Assembly (NCBI GenBank): GCA_002449635.1
Contig: DJXF01000015.1
Coordinates: forward strand, 1-5,359
Direction of reading: 5' to 3'
Source: Clostridiales bacterium UBA7011
Lineage (GTDB): Bacteria; Bacillota; Clostridia; Oscillospirales; Butyricicoccaceae
Length of the DNA: 5,359 bases
In this document: one piece after another, positions 1-5,359 of the stretch
How positions within the stretch are numbered: position 1 is the stretch's first letter
How the letters are laid out: each line of letters begins with the position of its first letter
The notes under the pieces: generated by a model
Told to the model about the DNA's origin: nothing
Databases searched by the model: none
The model's input: the letters and a program-made list of their open reading frames with translations, nothing else
Made by a program: the position numbers and the translations under genes

Positions 1-320
1 TTCCGTATTTTGCCCATTTGGCTGGAATTTATGGAATTTCCCATATTTTTCTTTCTGTTATTTCAGATCACATGTGTTTTCCTGCTTTGTCCGCAGATAG
101 ACATCGTGTGTGTTTTTGTACATTTCTATCGACAGCGTGACCACGTGGTCCGCTTTCCATTGCACACCGATGCTCTGTCCGCGCCGCGGGACCGCTCCGG
201 AAGTTGTCTCGTTTTTTGGCAAAAACAGTACATCCTTCCGTCCCTCCGAAAAGGCAGATGTTTTATGAAATATTCTCTGTTTTTTGTCACTTTTCACCTA
301 TGGACGCCCGTTTTCATGCC
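1..320. other. Non-coding stretch with no supportable gene
   Basis: I see no gene here that I would annotate. The plus strand is T-rich and its longest reading frame translates to a low-complexity Phe/Leu-rich peptide with no ribosome site. A minus-strand frame at 58-297 has somewhat coding-like third positions but no ribosome site and no recognised family; it is discussed as a finding. Visible small structures are a tandem pair of the octamer TGGAATTT (23-30 and 32-39) and a perfect 12-bp palindrome, GACCACGTGGTC, at 139-150. No tRNA, CRISPR or insertion-sequence end was recognised. The stretch may be the far upstream region of the symporter unit, or the remnant of a decayed gene. Confidence 0.5.
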
Positions 321-323
321 AAA

Positions 324-342
324 TTGTTGAGCAATTCAACAA
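324..342. promoter_or_regulatory. Inverted repeat upstream of the -35 box, candidate operator
   Basis: TTGTTGA (324-330) and TCAACAA (336-342) form a perfect 7-bp inverted repeat with a 5-bp spacer. A second palindrome overlaps it, AATTG (322-326) with CAATT (332-336), and the AATTG word recurs at 351-355, where GAATTG mirrors CAATTC at 332-337. The dyad centre lies about 25 bp upstream of the -35 box, a position that fits an activator site or an upstream operator. No T-run follows, so it is not a terminator. The symmetry is seen directly; the regulator and its sign are unknown. Confidence 0.45.
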
Positions 343-357
343 GAATGCCGAATTGTC

Positions 358-386
358 TTGACTTTATTGCTTTTATGTGTTAAAGT
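358..386 (+). promoter_or_regulatory. Sigma-70 type promoter for the symporter-amidohydrolase unit
   Basis: A -35 box TTGACT (358-363, five of six to consensus) is separated by exactly 17 bp from a -10 box TAAAGT (381-386, four of six to TATAAT). Transcription would begin near 392-395, giving a leader of about 70 nt before the GTG start at 463. It is the best-spaced promoter I see upstream of this gene and sits directly next to the inverted repeats at 322-355. Confidence 0.6.
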
Positions 387-399
387 ATCATTGTTCCCC

Positions 400-429
400 G
401 CACTTCAATAAATAAAAGTGCTGAAGTGC
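400..429 (+). promoter_or_regulatory. Leader hairpin with a duplicated 3' arm
   Basis: GCACTTCA (400-407) pairs perfectly with TGAAGTGC (422-429), leaving a 14-nt A-rich loop. The loop contains a second copy of the arm, AAGTGC (416-421), which can pair instead with GCACTT (400-405). The same 5' strand can therefore form either of two mutually exclusive stems just ahead of the ribosome site at 451-456. It lies inside the inferred transcript. Whether it switches anything is inference; it could also be a DNA-level repeat for a protein. Confidence 0.35.
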
Positions 430-450
430 CGCGCAGTTCACATCAGAAAA

Positions 451-456
451 GGGAGG
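451..456 (+). promoter_or_regulatory. Ribosome binding site setting the symporter GTG start
   Basis: GGGAGG lies 6 nt upstream of the GTG at 463. The alternative in-frame GTG at 418 has no purine-rich site in front of it and would add 15 polar residues before the first membrane segment, so 463 is preferred. Confidence 0.75.
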
Positions 457-462
457 ATTCTC

Positions 463-1995
463 GTGAAATTACTTGTCTTACTTGTTTACTTCGCCGTGCT
501 GATCGGCATCGGCCTGTACTGCCGCCGGCATGCGGCAGATGTCGACGGCTTTGTGCTGGGCGGACGCTCTGTCGGTCCGTGGCTGACTGCCTTTGCCTAC
601 GGCACATCCTATTTCTCCGCCGTTATTTTTGTCGGCTATGCAGGTCAGTTCGGCTGGAAATACGGTCTCGCCTCTACCTGGATCGGCATCGGCAATGCGC
701 TCGTCGGTTCCCTGCTGGCGTGGGTGATTCTCGGAAGACGCACCCGTATTATGTCGCAGCATCTGGACTCCGCAACCATGCCGGCCTTTTTCGGCACGCG
801 CTTTGACAGCCCCGCGCTCAAGGTCGGCGCATCGGTCATCATCTTCATTTTCCTCATTCCGTACACCGCATCGCTGTATAACGGTCTGTCCCGCCTGTTC
901 GGCATGGCATTCCACATTGATTACACCGTCTGCATTGTTCTGATGGCGCTTCTCACGGCGGTTTACGTCATTGCCGGCGGCTATATGGCGACCGCAATCA
1001 ACGATTTTATTCAGGGCATCATTATGCTCGCAGGCATTGTCATCATCATCGCCGCTGTGCTGATGAGCAAGGGCGGCTTCATGCAGGCGGTACACGGTCT
1101 GGCAGAGGTGACGGATGCGACCGTCTCCACGCAGCCGGGTGTTTTCGCTTCGTTCTTCGGACCGGACCCGCTGAACCTGTTCGGCGTTGTCATTCTCACC
1201 AGTCTCGGCACATGGGGACTTCCGCAGATGGTGCAGAAATTCTACGCCATCAAGGATGAGGCTGCCATTCACAAGGGCACGATGATTTCCACGCTGTTTG
1301 CACTAGTCGTTTCCGGCGGCTGCTATTTCCTCGGCGGCTTCGGCCGACTGTTTTCCGACCAGATTGACATTGAAACCGACGGCTTTGACGCGATTATTCC
1401 CACCATGCTGTCCAATCTGTCGCCGCTGCTGATTGCACTGGTGGTCATTCTCGTGCTGTCCGCATCCATGTCAACCCTGTCCTCTCTCGTCATGGCATCC
1501 AGCTCCACGCTGACCATGGATTTTCTCAAGGGCACCTTTCTGAAGAAGATGAACCAGAAACAGCAGCTGTTCTGCATCCGCGCGTTTATCTTTGTCTTTA
1601 TCGCCATTTCCGCTGTCATCGCAATCATTCAGTACAAGAGCAGCGTCACTTTTATCGCACAGCTCATGGGTATTTCGTGGGGTGCACTGGCAGGTGCTTT
1701 CCTCGCACCGTTCCTGTACGGTCTGTACTGGAAGCGCACGACCAAGGCTTCCTGCTGGGTTTGCTTTGTGTTCGGCTGCGCGCTGATGATTGCCAATATG
1801 CTGATGCGTCCGCACTTCCCGGCTCTTCTTCAGTCGCCGATCAACAGCGGCGCGTTCGCAATGCTCGTCGGACTGGTTCTCGTACCGATTGTCAGCCTGT
1901 TCACACGCGCACCCCGCAAAACGCTTGTGGAGGAAACCTTCGAATGCTATAATAAGGACACTGTCGTGCCGCAGAAAACCGCACTCGGCAAATAA
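463..1995 (+). CDS. Sodium:solute symporter (SSS family)
   Basis: A 510-residue inner-membrane secondary transporter of the SSS family (PutP/PanF/SglT fold), expected to couple Na+ entry to uptake of a small organic solute. The start is the GTG at 463 behind GGGAGG. The protein opens straight into a hydrophobic helix (residues 2-20) and shows about 12-13 membrane segments, the clearest near 42-62, 72-91, 122-138, 155-175, 183-202, 236-250, 275-293, 320-337, 371-390, 398-420, 431-448 and 463-480. Family marks are AGGYMATAINDFIQG (171-185) and the serine/threonine-rich helix SASMSTLSSLVMASSS (333-348), which carries the sodium-site hydroxyls in PutP-like proteins. The length is typical and the frame is intact, ending in a short polar tail. 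It is first in a two-gene unit, 41 nt ahead of an amidohydrolase. The substrate cannot be read from sequence; the convergent iorAB-paaK genes make an aryl or other organic acid a guess only. Confidence 0.9.
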   Translation: MKLLVLLVYFAVLIGIGLYCRRHAADVDGFVLGGRSVGPWLTAFAYGTSYFSAVIFVGYAGQFGWKYGLASTWIGIGNALVGSLLAWVILGRRTRIMSQHLDSATMPAFFGTRFDSPALKVGASVIIFIFLIPYTASLYNGLSRLFGMAFHIDYTVCIVLMALLTAVYVIAGGYMATAINDFIQGIIMLAGIVIIIAAVLMSKGGFMQAVHGLAEVTDATVSTQPGVFASFFGPDPLNLFGVVILTSLGTWGLPQMVQKFYAIKDEAAIHKGTMISTLFALVVSGGCYFLGGFGRLFSDQIDIETDGFDAIIPTMLSNLSPLLIALVVILVLSASMSTLSSLVMASSSTLTMDFLKGTFLKKMNQKQQLFCIRAFIFVFIAISAVIAIIQYKSSVTFIAQLMGISWGALAGAFLAPFLYGLYWKRTTKASCWVCFVFGCALMIANMLMRPHFPALLQSPINSGAFAMLVGLVLVPIVSLFTRAPRKTLVEETFECYNKDTVVPQKTALGK

Positions 1996-2036
1996 GCTCC
2001 GCGCGGCAGCATCATCAGGTTTTCGAGGCATTTCTT

Positions 2037-2885
2037 ATGATCATTGACTTTCATGCGCATACATTTCCGCCGAAAATTGCCGCACCTGTTCTGCAAAAGC
2101 TGCAGCGCCTGTCGCGCTCCCGGCCGTTTACCGACGGCACGGCGGATGGCCTGCGCCGCTCAATGGAACATGCCGGAGTCGATGTTTCCGTTCTGCTTCC
2201 GGTCATGACCAACACCGGACAGGTGCGCAAGCTCAACGAAGCAGCTGCCCGCACAAATGAACACTGGCGGGAAACCGGATTGCTGTCGTTCGGCGGCATG
2301 CATCCGGATACGCCCAACATTCGGGAGGAGCTGTCGCATGCACAGCAGCTCGGTCTGCGCGGCATCAAGCTGCACCCCGCCTATCAGGGCACGGATTTTG
2401 ATGACATCCGCTATCTGCGCATCATCGACCGCGCGTGTGAGCTGGGACTGATTGTCCTGACGCATGCGGGCTGGGACATCGGCATGCCTGAGCATAATTT
2501 CTGCTCGGTGCGGCATGTGCAGCGCGTGATGCGCGAGGTCTCGCCCGACAAGCTGGTGCTCGCCCACATGGGCGGGTGGCATGACTGGGAGGCCGTGGAG
2601 CAGGAGCTCGCCGGACTGCCGCTCTATTTTGACACCGCCTTTTCCACCGGCGACATCCTTCCTGCGCCCGGTACCACGCGGACACCGGAGGAGTCGCACA
2701 ACCTGAGGCAAGCGCAGTTTGTCCGGCTTGTGCGCCGGCACGGAGCCGACCGTGTGCTGTTTGCAACCGACAGCCCGTGGAGCGATCAGGCGGAGACGCT
2801 GCACTTTGTCCGCACAGCGGGCTTTTCGGAAGCCGAGCTGAACGCCCTTCTGGGCGGCAATGCGCAAAAGCTGCTTGGAATTTAA
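2037..2885 (+). CDS. Amidohydrolase-2 family metal-dependent hydrolase
   Basis: A 282-residue cytoplasmic TIM-barrel enzyme of the amidohydrolase superfamily (amidohydrolase-2 branch, with TatD-like features). The metal-site pattern can be followed in order: HAH at residues 6-8 after the first strand, GIKLHP (109-114), LTHAG (141-145, His143), LAHMGG (175-180, His177) and FATDSPW (242-248, Asp245). These are the usual metal and acid-base positions, so the enzyme looks active. There is no signal peptide. The ATG at 2037 follows GAGG at 2025-2028 with 8-nt spacing. It lies 41 nt after the symporter with no terminator between, and a strong terminator follows, so the two are probably co-transcribed and the enzyme may act on the imported solute. 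The branch includes hydrolases of amides, esters and lactones as well as non-oxidative decarboxylases of aromatic acids (ACMSD-like), so the reaction is open. Confidence 0.85.
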   Translation: MIIDFHAHTFPPKIAAPVLQKLQRLSRSRPFTDGTADGLRRSMEHAGVDVSVLLPVMTNTGQVRKLNEAAARTNEHWRETGLLSFGGMHPDTPNIREELSHAQQLGLRGIKLHPAYQGTDFDDIRYLRIIDRACELGLIVLTHAGWDIGMPEHNFCSVRHVQRVMREVSPDKLVLAHMGGWHDWEAVEQELAGLPLYFDTAFSTGDILPAPGTTRTPEESHNLRQAQFVRLVRRHGADRVLFATDSPWSDQAETLHFVRTAGFSEAELNALLGGNAQKLLGI

Positions 2886-2892
2886 GAAATAT

Positions 2893-2941
2893 ACCTGTCT
2901 GCCGGAAAGGGAGCTGTACCCATCCGGCAGGCGGGTTTTTT
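2893..2941 (+). terminator. Intrinsic terminator of the symporter-amidohydrolase unit
   Basis: A long stem starts 8 nt after the amidohydrolase stop. The core CTGCCGGA (2899-2906) pairs with TCCGGCAG (2923-2930). It extends outward through 2893-2898 against 2931-2936 with two G-U pairs, and inward through GGG (2909-2911) against CCC (2919-2921). Six T follow (2936-2941). On the minus strand the flank is only moderately U-rich, so weak back-up termination of paaK is possible. Confidence 0.9.
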
Positions 2942-2957
2942 CTTTGCCCGAAAGCGC

Positions 2958-2987
2958 AAAAATGCCCGCCGGAAAACCGGCGGGCAT
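2958..2987 (-). terminator. Intrinsic terminator of the iorA-iorB-paaK unit
   Basis: A perfect 11-bp GC-rich stem (2962-2972 with 2977-2987) has a four-base loop (2973-2976). Read on the minus strand it is followed by a run of five T (plus-strand A at 2958-2962). It begins 26 bp beyond the paaK stop. The plus-strand side lacks a T-run, so it serves the minus-strand unit only. Confidence 0.9.
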
Positions 2988-3013
2988 CCAATTTATTCTG
3001 CTGTAACTCCGAT

Positions 3014-4321
3014 TCAGCTGCGGTACAGATCGCGCTTGTCGATGATGCGGACCGCCTTGCCCTCGCTGCGGGCAATGGTCTTCGGCGCAACCAGCTTGAC
3101 ATCGACTACAATGCCGAGCATCGACTTGAGCTTGGAAACCAGCTTTTTCTCGCGCGACGCGGTCGTCACCTTGAGGTCGTCGAACATCTCCTGCGACATT
3201 TCAACCTTGATCTCAATGGTATCGCTGTTGCGGACACGGTCGACAGTCAGCTCGTAATTGGCCGGATAGCCCTCGTTCATCAGAACGGTTTCGATCTGGG
3301 ACGGGAAGACATTGACGCCCTTGACGACCATCATATCGTCGCTGCGTCCGAGCGGCTTGGACATGCGGACAAATGTGCGGCCGCAGGAGCACGGTTTACG
3401 GCTCAAAATGGCAATATCGCGTGTGCGGTAACGCAGCAGCGGAAACGCCTGCTTGGTGATGCAGGTGAACACCAGCTCACCGCGCTTGCCCTCCGGCAGA
3501 ACCTCGCCGGTCTTCGGATCAATGATCTCCGCAATGAAGTGGTCTTCATTGATGTGCATGCCCTTCTGCTCCTCGCACTCGAAGGACACGCCCGGTCCGG
3601 AAATTTCCGTCAGACCATAGATATCATACGCCTTGATGCCCAGGCTCTCCTCGATGTCATGGCGCATTTCCTCTGTCCATGCCTCTGCGCCGAAGATACC
3701 GGCCTTCAGCTTGATGTCATCGCGCGCGCCCCGCTCGTTGATGCACTCCGCCAGATAAGCGGCGTAGGACGGGGTGCAGCACAGAATGGTGGAGCCGAGG
3801 TCCTTCATGAACTGAATCTGCCGGTCCGTGTTGCCGGAGGACATGGGCAGGGTCAGACAGCCGACCTTGTGCGAGCCGCCGTTGACGCCGGGGCCGCCGG
3901 TGAACAGACCGTAGCCATAGCACACATGACAGACATCCTCGTTTGTTCCGCCCGCTGCGACAATCGCGCGCGCGCAGCAGTCCTCCCACAGGTCGAGGTC
4001 ATGCTGCGTATAGAACGAAACCACGCGGCGGCCGGTCGTGCCGCTGGTCGAATGCATGCGCACACAATCCTTCAGCGGTACGGCAAGCAGGCCGTAGGGA
4101 TACTGGTCGCGCAGGTCATCCTTGGTGATAAACGGCAGCTTGTGCAGGTCCTCAATGCCATGAATGTCGTCCGGCGCAACACCGGCTTCGATCATGCGAT
4201 TGCGGTAGAATTCGATATTATCATAGACATGCCGAACCTGCTTGACCAGAAGCTCGCTCTGATGCTTCTTGATTTCCTCAACGGGCATGGTTTCGATCTC
4301 TGGCTGAAAATAACGCTTCAT
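3014..4321 (-). CDS. paaK: Phenylacetate-CoA ligase (aryl-acetate-CoA ligase, AMP-forming)
   Basis: A 435-residue cytoplasmic adenylate-forming enzyme: aryl-acetate + ATP + CoA gives aryl-acetyl-CoA + AMP + PPi. Visible marks in order are the phosphate loop STSGTTGRR (91-99), the YGLTE motif (235-239), YRTRD (298-302) with the conserved Asp, a CSCGR segment (311-315), the hinge GRSDDMMVVKGVNVFPSQIE (325-344), and the C-terminal ARSEGKA with candidate catalytic Lys422. The length is normal for PaaK and there is no break. The ATG at 4321 is preferred because AAGGA (ending at 4331) stands 9 nt before it; an ATG three codons earlier (4330) abuts that site directly. It is the last gene of a unit, 59 nt after iorB with no terminator between, and is closed by the terminator at 2958-2987. 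Beside IorAB the substrate is probably phenylacetate, 4-hydroxyphenylacetate or indoleacetate. The direction of use is open, and no aerobic paa ring-cleavage genes are seen. Confidence 0.93.
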   Translation of the reverse strand: MKRYFQPEIETMPVEEIKKHQSELLVKQVRHVYDNIEFYRNRMIEAGVAPDDIHGIEDLHKLPFITKDDLRDQYPYGLLAVPLKDCVRMHSTSGTTGRRVVSFYTQHDLDLWEDCCARAIVAAGGTNEDVCHVCYGYGLFTGGPGVNGGSHKVGCLTLPMSSGNTDRQIQFMKDLGSTILCCTPSYAAYLAECINERGARDDIKLKAGIFGAEAWTEEMRHDIEESLGIKAYDIYGLTEISGPGVSFECEEQKGMHINEDHFIAEIIDPKTGEVLPEGKRGELVFTCITKQAFPLLRYRTRDIAILSRKPCSCGRTFVRMSKPLGRSDDMMVVKGVNVFPSQIETVLMNEGYPANYELTVDRVRNSDTIEIKVEMSQEMFDDLKVTTASREKKLVSKLKSMLGIVVDVKLVAPKTIARSEGKAVRIIDKRDLYRS

Positions 4322-4330
4322 CGGAATCAT

Positions 4331-4336
4331 TCCTTC
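4331..4336 (-). promoter_or_regulatory. Ribosome binding site deciding the paaK start
   Basis: Read on the minus strand, GAAGGA ends at 4331 within a purine-rich tract (4331-4350). It gives 9-nt spacing to the ATG at 4321 but none to the ATG at 4330, which supports the shorter protein. Confidence 0.65.
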
Positions 4337-4380
4337 TTTCTTTCTCTCCCGTATGCGTATGTATGAATCGCACGTGTGAA

Positions 4381-4953
4381 TTATTCCGCGCGTCCGAGCG
4401 CGAATGCCCTGCGATTGAGCTCCAGGAACTTCGCCGGCACGCATGCCGTGATGGCATCCTGCCATGCCTGCTCCGGAATTTCGTTAAAGTAGCGGGACAG
4501 ACGGCCCATGAGCACAAGGTTGACCGCCTTTGCAGAGCCTGCCTCGGTTGCCAGCGTCAGTGCATCCATATCATCCACCTGTGCGCCCAGTGCGCGCATT
4601 TTTTCGATCAGGTCGGACGGATATTCCGCCGCACCCGTGATGACAGGCATTGGGTCGATTTCCTGTGTGTTGACAATCACACGGCCGCCCGGCTTGAGAA
4701 ATTCCATCCACCGCGCTGCTTCCAGCTTTTCAAAGGAGACGATGTAATCCGCCTCGCCCTTATCAATAATCGGGGAATACACGCGCTCGCCGAAGCGCAC
4801 ATAGGTGACAACACTGCCGCCGCGCTGGCTCATGCCGTGTACCTCGGAAACCTTGACATCATACCCCTGCTCCAGCAGCAGATGTCCGAGCAGCTTGCTC
4901 GCGAGCAGCGAGCCCTGTCCGCCAACGCCGACAATCATTACATTCTTTGTCAT
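4381..4953 (-). CDS. iorB: Indolepyruvate:ferredoxin oxidoreductase, beta subunit
   Basis: A 190-residue subunit of the cytoplasmic IorAB complex, which converts aryl-pyruvate + CoA + oxidised ferredoxin to aryl-acetyl-CoA + CO2 + reduced ferredoxin. It is a single POR gamma-type domain (pyruvate ferredoxin/flavodoxin oxidoreductase family): nucleotide-like loop GVGGQGS (9-15), the signature EVHGMSQRGGSV (37-48), and NLVLMGRLS (145-153) near the end, at the normal length for IorB. The start is the ATG at 4953, 7 nt from a full AGGAGGT (4961-4967). An in-frame GTG at 4962 overlaps that site and is rejected. The iorA stop codon TGA shares its A with the first base of the AGGAGGT, leaving 13 nt between the genes, so translation is probably coupled. 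Related 2-oxoacid oxidoreductase gamma subunits are alternatives, but the two-subunit layout with a ferredoxin-tailed alpha subunit and the nearby paaK favour IOR. Confidence 0.92.
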   Translation of the reverse strand: MTKNVMIVGVGGQGSLLASKLLGHLLLEQGYDVKVSEVHGMSQRGGSVVTYVRFGERVYSPIIDKGEADYIVSFEKLEAARWMEFLKPGGRVIVNTQEIDPMPVITGAAEYPSDLIEKMRALGAQVDDMDALTLATEAGSAKAVNLVLMGRLSRYFNEIPEQAWQDAITACVPAKFLELNRRAFALGRAE

Positions 4954-4960
4954 ATCTGCC

Positions 4961-4967
4961 ACCTCCT
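4961..4967 (-). promoter_or_regulatory. Consensus ribosome binding site of iorB overlapping the iorA stop
   Basis: AGGAGGT read on the minus strand, 7 nt before the ATG at 4953. Its first A is the last base of the iorA TGA stop, which suggests translational coupling to keep the two subunits in balance, and it rules out the GTG at 4962. Confidence 0.8.
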
Positions 4968-5359
4968 CAGGACTTCAGTGCGTCAAAGGCGCACAGCTGC
5001 TGGCACACACCGCAGCCGACACAAAGCGTGTTGTCCACGACGGCCTTGCCGTTCTTCATGCTGATCGCCGGGCAGCCCAGACGCATACAGCTGCGGCAGC
5101 CGCGGCACGCATCTGCATCGACATGCAGCGCCGGCTTGTGCTTGACATATTTCAGCAGCGCGCACGGACGGCGGCTGATGATAACCGACGGCTCATCCAC
5201 CGCCAGCTCTTCCTTCACCGCGGTGTCAACCGCCTTGAGATCATACGGGTCGACGACGCGCACGCGTGCAAAGCCCATGGCGCGGCACAGCGCTTCCAGA
5301 TCAATTTTGCCCGCCGGATCGCCCTTGATGTTGTAGCCCGTCGTCGGGTTCTGCTGGTG
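4967..5359 (-). CDS. iorA: Indolepyruvate:ferredoxin oxidoreductase, alpha subunit (C-terminal part, cut by window edge)
   Basis: The last 130 residues of the alpha subunit; the 5' part lies beyond the right edge and the frame stays open to base 5359. The visible piece begins HQQNPTTG, which corresponds to the HQxNPxTG segment closing the thiamine-diphosphate binding region of IorA proteins. It then runs through a domain containing VDPYDLKAV to a two-cluster ferredoxin tail. The first cluster is CRGCRSCMRLGCP, with the four-residue gap before the last Cys that is usual in IorA. The second is CVGCGVCQQLCAF, with Ala where many ferredoxin motifs have Pro. These would hold two 4Fe-4S clusters passing electrons to ferredoxin. 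The full protein is usually near 600 residues, so the thiamine and pyrimidine domains are not seen here. It is the upstream gene of iorA-iorB-paaK as far as visible; the promoter is outside the window. Confidence 0.92.
   Translation of the reverse strand, partial: HQQNPTTGYNIKGDPAGKIDLEALCRAMGFARVRVVDPYDLKAVDTAVKEELAVDEPSVIISRRPCALLKYVKHKPALHVDADACRGCRSCMRLGCPAISMKNGKAVVDNTLCVGCGVCQQLCAFDALKS

Noticed and set aside
23..39. Tandem TGGAATTT repeat
   Set aside because: Only two 8-bp copies in T-rich DNA, with no third copy or flanking structure; consistent with chance.
10..330. 106-codon plus-strand frame in the left flank
   Set aside because: T-rich, Phe/Leu-heavy low-complexity product with no ribosome site. 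A 21-codon start at 265 within it has only a weak, badly spaced AAGG.
418..462. Longer N-terminus of the symporter from the GTG at 418
   Set aside because: No ribosome site; it would lie inside a hairpin and add a charged extension before the first membrane helix.
478..1272. 264-codon minus-strand frame opposite the symporter
   Set aside because: Antisense to a confident membrane transporter; charged, low-pattern product with no domain or ribosome site.
2160..2987. 275-codon minus-strand frame opposite the amidohydrolase
   Set aside because: Antisense shadow that starts inside the terminator region and has no family features.
2777..4366. 529-codon open frame on the plus strand opposite paaK
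   Set aside because: It is antisense to a clear PaaK with intact motifs, has no ribosome site, no recognisable domain, and crosses both terminators and the amidohydrolase end. Long antisense frames are common in GC-rich genes.
4322..4465. Longer N-terminus of PaaK reaching back into iorB
   Set aside because: The extension overlaps the iorB coding end, is not PaaK-like, and the ribosome site points to 4321.
4363..5064. 233-codon plus-strand frame opposite iorB and the end of iorA
   Set aside because: Shadow of two well-supported genes; Arg/His/Cys-rich composition typical of antisense translation.

Overview
The window reads like the chromosome of an anaerobic, fairly GC-rich Firmicute, probably a gut clostridium of the Oscillospirales/Butyricicoccus kind. 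The grounds are strong AGGAGG-type ribosome sites, a GTG start, U-tailed intrinsic terminators, GC-rich third codon positions and a ferredoxin-linked 2-oxoacid oxidoreductase. The lineage is inferred from gene content and style; no marker gene is present.

Layout. Positions 1-320 hold no gene I can support. A compact control region follows (about 322-462): overlapping inverted repeats, a good -35/-10 promoter, and a leader with a repeated hairpin arm. It drives a two-gene plus-strand unit: a sodium:solute symporter (463-1995) and a metal-dependent amidohydrolase-2 family enzyme (2037-2885), closed by a strong terminator. A second, oppositely oriented terminator (2958-2987) closes a minus-strand unit transcribed from beyond the right edge: iorA (3' part only, 4967-5359), iorB (4381-4953) and a phenylacetate-CoA ligase, paaK (3014-4321). 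The two units are convergent, with the terminators back to back.

How the genes may work together. IorAB oxidatively decarboxylates aryl-pyruvates (from Trp, Phe or Tyr transamination) to aryl-acetyl-CoA, reducing ferredoxin. PaaK interconverts aryl-acetate plus ATP with aryl-acetyl-CoA plus AMP and PPi. Together they link aromatic amino acids to aryl-acetates such as indoleacetate and phenylacetate, in either direction: fermentation and energy gain, or salvage of external aryl-acids into amino acids. The symporter and amidohydrolase may belong to the same theme (uptake or processing of an organic acid or conjugate), but that rests only on adjacency, and they are a separate transcription unit.

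Nothing here looks like a wholly new system. The best leads are the symporter-amidohydrolase pairing of unknown substrate and the structured control region in front of it.
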